In this document: positions 45,227 through 53,762 of the stretch, piece after piece | How positions within the stretch are numbered: the stretch's first letter is position 1 | How the letters are laid out: each line of letters starts with the position of its first letter | Assembly: GCA_016704425.1 (NCBI GenBank) | Contig: JADJAC010000002.1 | Coordinates: forward strand, 434,001-498,000 | DNA length: 64,000 nucleotides | Direction: 5' to 3' | From: Sphingomonadales bacterium | GTDB lineage: Bacteria > Pseudomonadota > Alphaproteobacteria > Sphingomonadales > Sphingomonadaceae | Notes under the pieces: model-generated | The model's input: the letters and a program-made list of their open reading frames with translations, nothing else | What the model was told of the DNA's origin: nothing | Databases searched by the model: none | Made by a program: the position numbers and the translations under genes

Positions 45227-46338
45227 GCCAGCCCTCTTTCCTTCCTGAGCCCCTCGCTTCGCTGCCGTGGCGCGTAATGGGCCTCGTTTCCGCGATAGGG
45301 GGTTTTGGCCTGATCGTCCTCTATTCCGCTGCGGGCGGCAGCCTCAAGCCATGGGCAGCCTCTCAAGGCTATAAATTCATTATATTCTTTGCAATGGCGC
45401 TGGCGCTTTCCCGCGTGAAGGAGAGGCGCTGGAAAGACATCGCCTTTCCCGGTTATGCCGTCATCCTTGCCCTTTTGCTGTTCGTCGAATTGCTTGGTGC
45501 AGTAAGCGGAGGAAGCCAGCGCTGGCTGGATTTGGGCTTCATTCGTCTCCAGCCGTCCGAACTCATGAAGCTCTTCATCGTTCTGGCACTGGCACGCTTT
45601 TTCGACATGCTGCCAGCCGGGGAGATTCGCCGCTGGAATGCCATCTGGTTGCCGGGAGTGCTGATCGGCCTTCCCGGGGCTCTCGTCATGCTCCAGCCTG
45701 ATCTTGGGACGGCCTTGATGATCGTCGCGGGCGGAGTGACGGTCATGTTTCTGGCCGGATTGCCCCTTCGGCTCTTCGTGGCCGCAGGAGCTGCAATTGC
45801 CGCGATCGCCCCGCTCGCCTATTTTTTCTTGCTGAGGGACTATCAGCGCAAGCGCGTATTGATATTTCTCGATCCAGAGAGCGATCCGCTCGGCGCGGGC
45901 TATCACATCACCCAGTCCAAGATCGCGATCGGATCGGGCGGCGTATTCGGAAAGGGCTTTCTCAACGGAACACAAAGCCATCTGGACTATCTGCCCGAGG
46001 GCCATACGGATTTCGTCTTTGCCACCATGTCGGAGGAATGGGGCCTCATGGGCGGCATTTTCATCATCGGTGCTTTCCTGATGCTCTTTCGCTGGGGAAT
46101 GAGCGTCGCGGCAAAAGCCCCCACGCGCTTCGGAAGGCTTGCTGCGGCAGGTTTGACCAGCACGATCTTCTATTATTTCACGATCAACCTGATGATGGTG
46201 ATGGGCATGGCACCGGTCGTCGGCATCCCGCTTCCGCTCGTATCCTTCGGCGGAACCGCAATGCTGACCGTGATGATCTGCATAGGCATGCTCATGTCGA
46301 TCGAACGCAGCAGCCAGCCGCGCACATCCTTCAGTTAA
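45223..46338 (+). CDS. rodA: Peptidoglycan polymerase RodA (SEDS family)
   Basis: RodA polymerises glycan strands together with PBP2. The 371-residue protein has about ten membrane segments and the SEDS signature LGAGYHITQSKIAIGSGG followed by PEGHTDFVFATMSEEWG. It starts with TTG 45223, overlapping the mrdA stop by four bases, so the pair is coupled. It is the last gene of the rod-shape operon and ends 74 bases before tRNA-Lys. Confidence 0.96.
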   Translation: MSQPSFLPEPLASLPWRVMGLVSAIGGFGLIVLYSAAGGSLKPWAASQGYKFIIFFAMALALSRVKERRWKDIAFPGYAVILALLLFVELLGAVSGGSQRWLDLGFIRLQPSELMKLFIVLALARFFDMLPAGEIRRWNAIWLPGVLIGLPGALVMLQPDLGTALMIVAGGVTVMFLAGLPLRLFVAAGAAIAAIAPLAYFFLLRDYQRKRVLIFLDPESDPLGAGYHITQSKIAIGSGGVFGKGFLNGTQSHLDYLPEGHTDFVFATMSEEWGLMGGIFIIGAFLMLFRWGMSVAAKAPTRFGRLAAAGLTSTIFYYFTINLMMVMGMAPVVGIPLPLVSFGGTAMLTVMICIGMLMSIERSSQPRTSFS

Positions 46339-46412
46339 GGGCTTTGCAAAAGGCGAACAGCATGCTAGCGGGCCGCCTTCCGCAGAGACCAACACGGTCG
46401 CTTCGCCGGAAT

Positions 46413-46488
<76 letters not shown>

Positions 46489-46724
46489 TTTTCCTACATT
46501 AGATCAATAACTTACGCGGACTGGAATTTGGGTCCAGACGATACGTCGTCGCACTAGGTAGCAGCGTAGGTAGCACCGCCAGCTGTCGAGTATTTTTTCG
46601 GTTGCGGCTCCGCAGGAGAATCGTGCCCTCGAAATGATCCACCTGTCTGGCGTCGCGGGGCGCAGGAAGAGCTGCATCAGCTCGAGCACAGATCTTGGCA
46701 CCAGGGGGCGACTTGGTCGCCGAT
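46489..46724. other. Intergenic region between tRNA-Lys and the nuclease-like gene
   Basis: No integrase or other clear gene is seen in these 236 bases. A 9-bp direct repeat TAGGTAGCA lies at 46555-46563 and 46567-46575, and an inverted copy of the tRNA stretch CCTAGTGCG lies at 46550-46558. These could be arm-type sites from an old integration event, but this is weak. Confidence 0.4.
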
Positions 46725-47468
46725 CTATGGCTGAAATTTGAGACGCAGAGCTTCGGCATGCGCCCTTACCGCAGGTGGAGTGGTCGGCACAGCAAAGCGA
46801 TCCAGCCAGTCAGCCCAACTCGTCGCAGCGAATCGGACACGCGCGCCACGCACTGCGGTTGAGAAGCTCTCGATTTCCGCACGGTGCTCTGAACAAGCAG
46901 AGGTAGGCACACGTGCTGGCTCGGCATAGAGATACAGCAAGACCGGTGATCGGTTGACCCGTTTGGCTTCTGTCGAGAGCCCAAAAGCGTGCTTCACGAG
47001 CTGCGCTGCATCAAGGTAGCGATAGGAGAGCGGATTCCGACGTAGAGAAGCCCGCATGGCCAACCAAGGCTCCATCGCTTCGCCCCAAACATCTCGATCA
47101 TACGCGTGGGCGAGCACGGCCTGCTTCCTATCGCGAAATGGCTCGTATCGTTTGGACTCCACCCCGATGAGATGGGTTTGGGTCACAACGGCGGCATCAA
47201 GCCAAGGGTGACGACCGCCCCGCCAAGGAAAGCGCATCTGGCGTTCAATCTCGACCGAGACCGCTGGCCATCTGATGTCATCGAGCCCTGGGAAAGCAGG
47301 AAGCAGGCTTGGCCTCTCGATGAACCAGCCAAACCCATTCGCCGCCAATGCAGCGCTGCTTTCGGGACTGGCGAATTTACCGGAGGCGAGTTCGTTACCA
47401 CCCGCCCTATCCAATGACAGGCGGACCAGGTCAGCTGGCACTCCTGGGAGAAACAGTTCACTCATCAT
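46725..47468 (-). CDS. PD-(D/E)XK nuclease-like protein (PGN_0703-like)
   Basis: The 247-residue protein has WLDAAVVTQTHLIGVESKRY, with Asp91 and Glu104-Ser-Lys106 fitting a PD-(D/E)XK nuclease core, preceded by RQMRFPWRGGRHPWL. This resembles the PGN_0703 type of putative restriction endonuclease. The N-terminal 60 residues and the C-terminal half match nothing I recognise. It is the first gene of the accessory region after tRNA-Lys and lies 99 bases downstream of a second nuclease-like gene on the same strand. Function as an endonuclease is inference. Confidence 0.65.
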   Translation of the reverse strand: MMSELFLPGVPADLVRLSLDRAGGNELASGKFASPESSAALAANGFGWFIERPSLLPAFPGLDDIRWPAVSVEIERQMRFPWRGGRHPWLDAAVVTQTHLIGVESKRYEPFRDRKQAVLAHAYDRDVWGEAMEPWLAMRASLRRNPLSYRYLDAAQLVKHAFGLSTEAKRVNRSPVLLYLYAEPARVPTSACSEHRAEIESFSTAVRGARVRFAATSWADWLDRFAVPTTPPAVRAHAEALRLKFQP

Positions 47469-47567
47469 CGACTCATACTTCGGGCATCCGTCAGAAGCGG
47501 TCGTAGCTCAGACCTGCAAACCGCAACTACACGCGGTCGAAGTGGGTGGCTCCCGGTTGGTGATCCT

Positions 47568-48599
47568 CTACCTATGGACACCCCATCCCGGTTCGTCGCC
47601 GAGGTCGATCGCCAATTGCCGCATCCGGTCATCGACGACTTGGCGGAACCTCGCCACGACATCCTGGTGGTCCCAAGCCTGATACTCGTAGTGAGCGCCG
47701 ATCAGAGCGCCACAGTGGGCGCATCCGTTGCTCAGGTAACGAGAGCCAGCCTCTCGGCTGTCGCGGTGCGTGATCCGGCCAAGCGATGCTTGTGCAGGGA
47801 TCGCCTGCAAGGTCCTCTGCACGAGATCAGGGCAACTGCCGAGATCGGGGATGGTCGCCGAGAGCTTATGGGGACCAATGCTGATATCGAGTCCGGTGAT
47901 GATCCGCGTCTCGGCCCCGCACTTCCAGCAATCCAAATTGCCGCAACGGACCTCAACGTCCGCCGGCGCGCCGAGCGGCAGGCCAAATTGATACTTTCGG
48001 TTCAAGGCAGCAGAAATGAACGACGAGAGTGGCAGAGCCTGCTCGCCGGCGCCGGTCGGAATGAAGACATCGTAGCCATCGAGTGGGTTGCCGCTGATTC
48101 GAACAGCAGGAATCTCCTCGGACGAGTCAAAGCGCGATTGCCGGAAAAGCCAGAGACCGCGGACGCCGGACGAAGCGTAGCGGGACTGTCGGCGAGCAGT
48201 CTCCTCTTGGCTCTGCTTCGACCATTGCACTTCGATAGCGATGCGGACACGCCCCTTGGTCAGCAGCACGTCGGCCCTCCATGGCTCATTGTCGCTGCTC
48301 AGCCCGTCGAATTCGGCCTCTGCGTTCCAGCCACTGGCTCTCGCCGCCTCGACAATCACACGCTTCACTTGACGATGGTCTTCGCTTTCCGGCGCGTTCG
48401 TGCAGGCGCCGCGAAACCTGTGCACGAAGTGCTGCGTGCCGAGCGTGGAACGCCTGAGTATGATCTCAGCCTGACAGCAAGGTGCGCGGAGATGCCGTTC
48501 GCGCGCATTTTGGGCAGCTAGCGATTGCCAATCCTTTGGCGCAAATTCGAACGCATGAATGCTCTCGCCCGAATGAGTGTCGATACATCGCAGCGCCAC
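47568..48599 (-). CDS. CoiA-like nuclease-fold protein with zinc-binding motifs
   Basis: The 343-residue protein looks like the competence protein CoiA family. It opens MALRCIDTHSGESIHAFEF, has a possible N-terminal metal motif (C41, C42, H60, C66), then a nuclease core with PWRADVLLTKG (Asp110) and IEVQWSKQSQEE (Glu123, with Gln125 in the usual lysine position). The C-terminal half has a cysteine cluster (CGNLDCWKCGAETR) and GCAHCG, likely a zinc ribbon. CoiA is needed for transformation; in island context such proteins may also act on foreign DNA. The start at 48599 is well supported by its opening motif. Confidence 0.68.
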   Translation of the reverse strand: MALRCIDTHSGESIHAFEFAPKDWQSLAAQNARERHLRAPCCQAEIILRRSTLGTQHFVHRFRGACTNAPESEDHRQVKRVIVEAARASGWNAEAEFDGLSSDNEPWRADVLLTKGRVRIAIEVQWSKQSQEETARRQSRYASSGVRGLWLFRQSRFDSSEEIPAVRISGNPLDGYDVFIPTGAGEQALPLSSFISAALNRKYQFGLPLGAPADVEVRCGNLDCWKCGAETRIITGLDISIGPHKLSATIPDLGSCPDLVQRTLQAIPAQASLGRITHRDSREAGSRYLSNGCAHCGALIGAHYEYQAWDHQDVVARFRQVVDDRMRQLAIDLGDEPGWGVHR

Positions 48600-49288
48600 T
48601 GTATGCTGAACTGCTTGTCCAGGTTCGTCAGGTTCTTGGGGAACGCCTCAATCCGGCGTGTCTTTCCCGACTGGCCGAGCGATCCGACCGCCTGCTGCCC
48701 CTTACAATCGAGGCCGAACTGGACCGGAGTGTGGACTGGGGCCGCGTCGGTGCCATCGAGCACGAGGCCCATGACGAACATGGCGCGATGGCACGGACAA
48801 TCGAAGCGATTAAGCAAGCATTGGATTCCGATGACAATCACGGCGACCCCGATCCAAGAGACATAGTCGACAAGCTGGCGGAATTTGCGCTTGGCTCGCC
48901 TGCTACCTGCGCACTTCGCGCTCTCGCTCGTCTTTGCCCGGAGTTGCAGATCGACGATCCGGCGCTTGTCGGCGCAGCGATCGTGGTCGCGCTCGGGTTT
49001 CGCAGCCTGTACAACCAACCAGAGAGCCGCGCTCTGCTGGAGGAAGTCTCGCCTCTGAACTATTGGCGCCAGGTCAACGCACACTCGGCGCAGCACGATC
49101 TCGCAGCGGTGCTGGATGAGTATCTCCATCTGGTCCTAGAAAGTGAACGCGCCGAGCAAGTCGATGCGGCCGAACGAGCCCGGCTCATCGCCATGAAGGT
49201 GGTCGAGGTTGAGCGAAGATGTCGTGAGCGAGCTAGCCGAGTTTCAGATTTCGCTCAGACCCGGCCTCTGCCTGACTGCCAGCTCTGA
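48482..49288 (+). CDS. Unknown alpha-helical protein
   Basis: The open frame of 268 residues starts with GTG 48482, but this would overlap the 5' end of the divergent CoiA-like gene by 118 bases, so the true start may lie further in. No ATG, GTG or TTG in frame near 48600 could be picked with confidence. The product is rich in Ala, Leu and Glu and appears mostly helical (for example DIVDKLAEFALGSPATCALR and LLEEVSPLNYWRQVNAHS). I do not recognise a family. It converges with the HEPN-like gene with no gap between their stops. Confidence 0.5.
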   Translation: MRGDAVRAHFGQLAIANPLAQIRTHECSRPNECRYIAAPLYAELLVQVRQVLGERLNPACLSRLAERSDRLLPLTIEAELDRSVDWGRVGAIEHEAHDEHGAMARTIEAIKQALDSDDNHGDPDPRDIVDKLAEFALGSPATCALRALARLCPELQIDDPALVGAAIVVALGFRSLYNQPESRALLEEVSPLNYWRQVNAHSAQHDLAAVLDEYLHLVLESERAEQVDAAERARLIAMKVVEVERRCRERASRVSDFAQTRPLPDCQL

Positions 49289-49981
49289 TCATTCCACGAC
49301 AGGATAGTTCGGCATCGGCCATTCGTGCTGCGGATTGTCCATCATCAGATCGACAAAGATCGGCAGCAGGCAACCCAGCAGCGACGCCCCGTCCCTCACT
49401 TGGTCGCGATTGACATCGCTGTTCCAGGTTGCGCCGCCATGCACGAGCTGATTACGCAGAACGTAAAGCCGATCGAACAGGATCGAGAGGATCCGGACTG
49501 TGTCGTGCTCGCGCAAGGCATGATTGATGGCGGTCCGGCTACGCTCGAGCTTCTGCTCCCAATCATCGTATCCGGGCACACCATTCTGATACTGCCAGAA
49601 GGGGTGATAGACATAGCGGTTATCGAGCAGGAGGCGGATCTCCTGGCTGAAACGCTGCCAGACAGCGTCATAGACCCGGTGGCGCCCGTCAAACTTCACC
49701 AGTGTCGAGAAGAACGTCTGGAACAGGCCGCGCTCGCCTTCAGGGGCTGAGCTGCTGGCCGAGGCTTCGACGTCGCCAGCATAGGCAGCATTGAACCCGA
49801 TCCAGAGGAGAATGAAGCGAACGTCCTGGTCCTCGTCCTCCGCTACAGCGCGGCGAAGCCAGGACAGAGCGCGGTGAACACGCAGGGTCAGAGGCGTTGG
49901 AAAACCTGCGCGAAGCGATCGCTGCTTCTCTTTCAAGGCCTCTGGATGAAGTGGATTGCCCGCCGGGTAACGATGAACCAT
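49289..49981 (-). CDS. Apea/HEPN-like protein
   Basis: The 230-residue protein has FILLWIGFNAAYAG near residue 56, a phrase typical of HEPN-type proteins of the Apea group, and an RNQLVHG motif with Arg176 and His181, the Rx4-6H signature of HEPN ribonucleases. The two motifs and the helical layout support a HEPN fold. HEPN proteins often act as toxins or in defence against phages. No nucleotidyltransferase partner (MNT) is next to it, so it may act alone or with the neighbours. The call is from motif only. Confidence 0.68.
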   Translation of the reverse strand: MVHRYPAGNPLHPEALKEKQRSLRAGFPTPLTLRVHRALSWLRRAVAEDEDQDVRFILLWIGFNAAYAGDVEASASSSAPEGERGLFQTFFSTLVKFDGRHRVYDAVWQRFSQEIRLLLDNRYVYHPFWQYQNGVPGYDDWEQKLERSRTAINHALREHDTVRILSILFDRLYVLRNQLVHGGATWNSDVNRDQVRDGASLLGCLLPIFVDLMMDNPQHEWPMPNYPVVE

Positions 49982-50018
49982 GCGCGCAGCTTAGCGCGAG
50001 GATTTTCCGTGGCATAGA

Positions 50019-50207
50019 TCATGGATCGGCGCGCGACGAATTCAGAGCGATCGACTGGATCCAGTCGTTGATTTCTGCCTCGACCCATACTGCGCATTTG
50101 GGACCAAGCGACCGCGACTTAGGAAAGCGGCCCTCGCTCATCCGCTGGTAGATGGCTGAACGCCGCAAGCCGACCCGGTCCATGACTTCGGGCAGACGCA
50201 ACACCCG
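50019..50207 (-). CDS. AlpA-type helix-turn-helix regulator
   Basis: The product begins VLRLPEVMDRVGLRRSAIYQ, the hallmark of AlpA/excisionase-like phage and island regulators, and ends WVEAEINDWIQSIAL. At about 61 residues it is near the family's length. The start is a GTG at 50207 or TTG at 50204, with no clear ribosome site; upstream DNA is traE-like, so the native 5' region has been replaced. AlpA proteins often control integrase/excisionase genes; none is present in the window. Confidence 0.77.
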   Translation of the reverse strand, partial: RVLRLPEVMDRVGLRRSAIYQRMSEGRFPKSRSLGPKCAVWVEAEINDWIQSIALNSSRADP

Positions 50208-50658
50208 CGACCGCGAAGTCGTGCTCCTGCCAACGCTCCCTAAGCAGCTGACCGTCAGCAGCGCTGGGGTCGAGGCCGACTATCTCGAACTCGTGACCCG
50301 CGATGCCGCGCTCGTTCTCCTCAATCGCAGCCCCGAGGGCCTCGACTACTGGATGGACGAGATCCTGAAGCTCGCCGATCCGGCAAGCTACGGGCGCCTC
50401 AAGGCCGATCTCGTCCGGATTGTCGAAGAGCAACGGGGTTCGGATGTCACCCAGGCCTTCGTCATCCGGTCGATGACCGTCGACCCCAAGGGGCTGACTT
50501 CCGATGTGACGGGCACGCTCAAGACCTTTGTCGGCGCCCAGGTCATCGCGAGCGACGAACGCCGTTTCCGCTTCAACTGGACCTACCGGGGCCTGCGTCT
50601 CGCGCTGTCAGGCTTCAGCCAGTTGCCCCCCAAAGACCCAACGAAGGATGCCCAGTGA
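50208..50658 (+). pseudogene. traE: traE remnant (F-type conjugation), 5' end missing
   Basis: The reading frame shows RDREVVLLPTLPKQLTVSSA, GVEADYLELVTRDAALVLLN and FVIRSMTVDPKGLTSDVTGT, which fit the periplasmic part of TraE of F-type type IV secretion systems in sphingomonads. Intact TraE has an N-terminal membrane segment of about 40 residues before this point. Here that part is gone and replaced by sequence of the opposite-strand AlpA gene, so the protein would lack its membrane anchor. It leads directly into traK with a one-base overlap (TGATG). Confidence 0.75.
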
Positions 50659-51293
50659 TGGCTTACCGACGCAAGACGCGCGCGAGGAGCCTGGCTCTTT
50701 GCGCCAGCACCATTCTCGCATTTTCAGGAAGCGGCGCCCAGGCCGCCGACCAGTTCAAACAGGCTGCAGACGGAGCAAGCATCGAATGCGCCGTGTCGGC
50801 CCGCGAGCTGACGCGCTTCGCGCTCGTCGACGACCAGTTTGCCAGCGTTTCGAAGATCTCGACCGGAACGCCCTATAACGATTTTGCGGTCACCAACGAG
50901 CCGCTGCGCGGCGACATCTATGTCTCAGTGCCCGAAACCTTTGCGGCCCGTTCGATCAGCTTCTTCGCCACGACCAAGAAGGGCTTCGTCTACAAGGTTT
51001 CCTGCCAGGTCGAGCCTGTCCCGGCAGTCCAGGTTTTCATCACAAACCCGGCGATCGCGACGAACAAGGCGGCAGGCTGGGAAAGCGAAACGCCGCTGGA
51101 GACGAGCGCGGTGCGGCTCATCCAGGCCATGGCCAATGACCGCACGGTCGATGGCTTCGAAGTCCGGCAATCCTCAGCTCTTCCGGCACGGGTCGGCGAC
51201 CTCGAGGTCCAGCTCATTGCTGATTACCGCGGCAGCGCGCTTGCCGGGAAGGTCATCCGTCTGGCGAACCGTGGCCGCAAACCGCTGACGCTT
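50658..51293 (+). pseudogene. traK: traK, 5' part (split by inversion)
   Basis: The frame starts at ATG 50658, overlapping the traE stop, and encodes a signal peptide (residues about 10-30, ending GAQA) followed by the TraK secretin-like region, with ASIECAVSARELTRFALVDD. It runs to LANRGRKPLTL at 51293 and then leaves the family, ending 30 bases later at a stop. The missing 39 C-terminal residues are on the reverse strand at 51829-51948. TraK forms the outer-membrane core of F-type transfer systems. Confidence 0.8.
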
Positions 51294-51832
51294 GACGGGG
51301 CCGTCCGTCCGCGCGCGTCATAGCCGCCAGCTTGCGGGCCATAGGCCGGCGGCGGCACGCTCGGGGGAGCCGAGGTGCTCTGGCTGGCAAGGCGCGTCTT
51401 CAGATCCGCGTTCTCGGCGGAGATCGCATCGATCGCGGCCTGGCCGTCAACGCGCATGGCCTGGTTCTCGGCCTTGAGGGCGGCGAGCTGGGCTTCGATT
51501 TCCTCGCGCGGGAGGCTCGCGTCCTTCATCGCCTTCTGCTCGCGGGTCACGGCATCGAGACGGTTGCCGTAAGTCGCAACGAATTCGCGCTGCGAAAGGT
51601 CACGATTGATGAGCCCGGCCGTGTCGATGGTCTGGGCGGCGGTGGGATCGTCGCTCTTCGCGCCGTCGTCGCCTCCCAAAATAAACCAGCTGCCGCCGAC
51701 AAGTGCGAGCGCGCCCAAGGAGCCAAGCAGGAGCTTCTGCCGCCGCGCGGTCTTGGCGTTGAGGCTGGTGACTGGCGAAGGCGATGCGGGATCGGCTTGA
51801 ACCGGGGTAGAGGGGGCGGCTGTGTCGCTCAT
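51294..51832 (-). pseudogene. traB: traB, 5' part (inverted)
   Basis: From ATG 51832 on the reverse strand the product begins MSDTAAPSTPVQADPASPSP and has a single membrane segment (LLLGSLGALALVGGSWFILG) and a coiled coil (EEIEAQLAALKAENQAMR), the TraB/VirB10 N-terminal layout. It ends inside a proline-rich linker at the inversion edge. Its ATG overlaps the traK stop by four bases within the inverted block, which is the native traK-traB junction. The rest of traB is on the plus strand from 51949. Confidence 0.8.
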
Positions 51833-51948
51833 TGACCGATCTCCCCGTTCGTGCCGACGATGAAGGCGACGGTGCTCTCGCCCGATTGGAGAGTTGGCTG
51901 GGCGATTGAGATCGCAAGGGTCCCGGACGACGCGAGATCCGCTTCGGC
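51829..51948 (-). pseudogene. traK: traK, 3' part (inverted)
   Basis: Forty codons on the reverse strand encode AEADLASSGTLAISIAQPTL, QSGESTVAFIVGTNGEIGQ and a stop. This matches the usual C terminus of TraK and continues directly from the LTL at 51293 once the segment is flipped. Its stop overlaps the traB ATG by four bases. Confidence 0.8.
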
Positions 51949-52744
51949 AATGCTCGGCGGCGCGCCGGTGGGGACCGGTGAAGCTGCTATGCCCGGGCCA
52001 GGCGAAGTCAAGCTGATGAGCTTCACGTCGGACAAAGTCGGGGCCAGTGGTCCAAGGTTTGCGCGTCCCGAAACCCCGCCGGTCGTGATCGAGGATTCAC
52101 CGGACTATCTGCCGCCCAATTCCTATGCCTCGGCGCGCGTCATCGTTGGCGTCGATGCATCGGCCGGTGTCGCGAGCCAGACCGATCCGCTTCCGGTTGT
52201 CCTGCGCATCACGGGCCCAGCGCGATCAGTCATGCAGAACGGCAAGGTTCTGACGACGCGGATCCAGGGCTGTATCGTCAATGGCGCGGCGCGCGGCGAT
52301 CTCTCTTCGGAGAAAGTCTACGTGAAGCTGGCCCGGATGACCTGCGATCAGCCCGGCGGGCGCGTCGCGGTGAGCGAGGTCAAAGGCTTCATCAGCTTTG
52401 CCGGAAAATCGGGCGTGCGTGGCCGTGTCGTCAGCCGCGAGGGCAGCCTTGTCAGTCAGGCCCTGCTTGCCGGGATCGTGGGCGGGTTCGGGCGCGGCTT
52501 TTCGGCGAACGCCAACAGCGTCTTTTCCGGTGTCACGACCAATGCCGACGGCACCCGCTCGAAGCTTTCGGCCGGCGACATTCTCGGCGGCGGGCTCGGC
52601 CAGGGCGCTGCGGACGCGGCCGATACGGTCAGCAAATATCTGATCGAGCGCGCCGAACAATACCAACCCGTCGTCGAGATGCCGACCGGCATCGATGTCG
52701 AAATCGTCTTTCTCGACGGCGTCTATGTGAGGAACTCCCAATGA
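51949..52744 (+). pseudogene. traB: traB, 3' part
   Basis: The frame encodes GGAPVGTGEAAMPGPGEVKL, then YLPPNSYASARVIVGVDASA and TRIQGCIVNGAARGDLSSEK, which fit the TraB/VirB10 C-terminal beta-barrel domain that spans both membranes in transfer systems. It ends normally with a stop overlapping the DsbC-like gene by four bases. With the inverted 5' part the full protein would have 444 residues, a normal TraB size. Without it this part has no proper start of its own, although an open frame reaches back to 51851. Confidence 0.8.
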
Positions 52745-53631
52745 CCCCCGCCGCAAACAACCCAACCCCGAGCAAGCCGCCGCGCTGGCTGCGACCGGTG
52801 GCGTCCGCCGCCGCCGTCATCGCCCTGTCCGCCGCGACGGGCTGGGGCGTGGCCAGCCTCGCTTCCCCGGCGCAGGCGCCTGATACGGCCAAGGTGCGCG
52901 CCGCGCTCAAGCTCCGCCTGCCGAAGACGCCGATCGATGCGATCACCTGCGATGGCCTTGGCGGCCTGTGCGAGGTCGCCTCGAAATCGACACTGTTTTA
53001 CGTCGATCGCGCGGCCAAATATCTGGTGATCGGGCGCATCTACGACATGGAAGCGCGCCAGGACCTGACCGCCGCCCGTCTCCTTGCGCTCAACCCCGAT
53101 CTGCTGGCTGCCGGTGCGGCGCGGCGGACCAACGCTGGCGAAGAAAGCCAGCCCAGCCCGCGCGCCACACCGCAGAAGGTGTCGCTCGCCGGCCTACCTG
53201 CAAACGGCGCGATCACCTGGGGTCCCGAAAATGGTCCCAAGGTGGTCGTCTTCTCCGACTTTCACTGCGGCTATTGCAAGAAGCTCGAAGCCGAACTGAA
53301 AGCGATCGGCGCGCGGGTCGAGGAGCGACCCATTTCGATCTTCGGGGCCGACAGCCGCCGTGATGCCGAACGGGTGCTGTGTTCGCCGCGCCCCGAGGTG
53401 TCGCTGCACATGGCCTATTCGGGTCTCGCCCTCGCCAATCCGAAGCCCTGCGACACGAGCGGGCTCGATGCCAACGAAGCCTTCGCCAAGCGCCAAGGCT
53501 TCAACGGGACGCCGATCATCGTGCGCCCGTCCGACGGCGCGGTGCTCGAAGGCTATCGCCCCGCTTCCGTGCTCCGCGAATTCCTCACGCCCGCCAAAGC
53601 GGCCGCGCCCGCTCCGGCCAAGAAAGGATAA
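52741..53631 (+). CDS. DsbC-like thiol-disulfide protein of the conjugation system
   Basis: The 296-residue protein has an N-terminal membrane or signal segment (about residues 18-40), a linker, and a thioredoxin-like domain with the active motif FHCGYCKKLEAEL (CGYC) and the cis-proline region NGTPIIVRPSDG. It resembles DsbC/TrbB-type proteins encoded in F-type transfer operons, which form disulfides in Tra proteins in the periplasm. It starts at ATG 52741, overlapping traB by four bases. It is the only intact gene left of this operon. Confidence 0.84.
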   Translation: MTPAANNPTPSKPPRWLRPVASAAAVIALSAATGWGVASLASPAQAPDTAKVRAALKLRLPKTPIDAITCDGLGGLCEVASKSTLFYVDRAAKYLVIGRIYDMEARQDLTAARLLALNPDLLAAGAARRTNAGEESQPSPRATPQKVSLAGLPANGAITWGPENGPKVVVFSDFHCGYCKKLEAELKAIGARVEERPISIFGADSRRDAERVLCSPRPEVSLHMAYSGLALANPKPCDTSGLDANEAFAKRQGFNGTPIIVRPSDGAVLEGYRPASVLREFLTPAKAAAPAPAKKG

Positions 53632-53636
53632 TCGTC

Positions 53637-53762
53637 ATGCGATTTCCCCACCGCATTCTCGCCTCTGCCTGCCTTGCTGTGCTGACAAGCGCGTGCGCGA
53701 CTTTCGGCACCAACATCGAAGGCGATTTCACCTGCCGTGCCCCCAAGGGCGACTGCGCGCCC
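53637..53762 (+). pseudogene. traV: traV remnant (lipoprotein N terminus)
   Basis: From ATG 53637 the product begins MRFPHRILASACLAVLTSAC, a lipoprotein signal with the lipobox LTSAC, followed by ATFGTNIEGDFTCRAPKGDC, the usual start of TraV, an outer-membrane part of the transfer channel. After CAPK the TraV sequence stops and transposase sequence begins in the same frame. The boundary is placed near 53762 with some uncertainty. Confidence 0.75.

Larger units (their letters stand above)
51294..51948. other. 655-bp inverted segment inside the tra operon
   Basis: The block carries the end of traK and the first half of traB on the reverse strand, while both partners lie outside on the plus strand. 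Flipping it joins ACGCTT to GCCGAAGC (traK) and GCCCCGTC to AATGCTCG (traB); both frames then run on without a stop or shift. Only about three bases of inverted homology (TTG/CAA) are found at the edges. Confidence 0.85.

Noticed and set aside
44977..46395. Reverse-strand frame of 472 codons
   Set aside because: It overlaps the ends of mrdA and all of rodA in antisense; its composition is unlike a protein of this genome.
47574..48521. Plus-strand frame of 315 codons
   Set aside because: It is antisense to the CoiA-like gene and has no motif; the CoiA-like frame is the coherent one.
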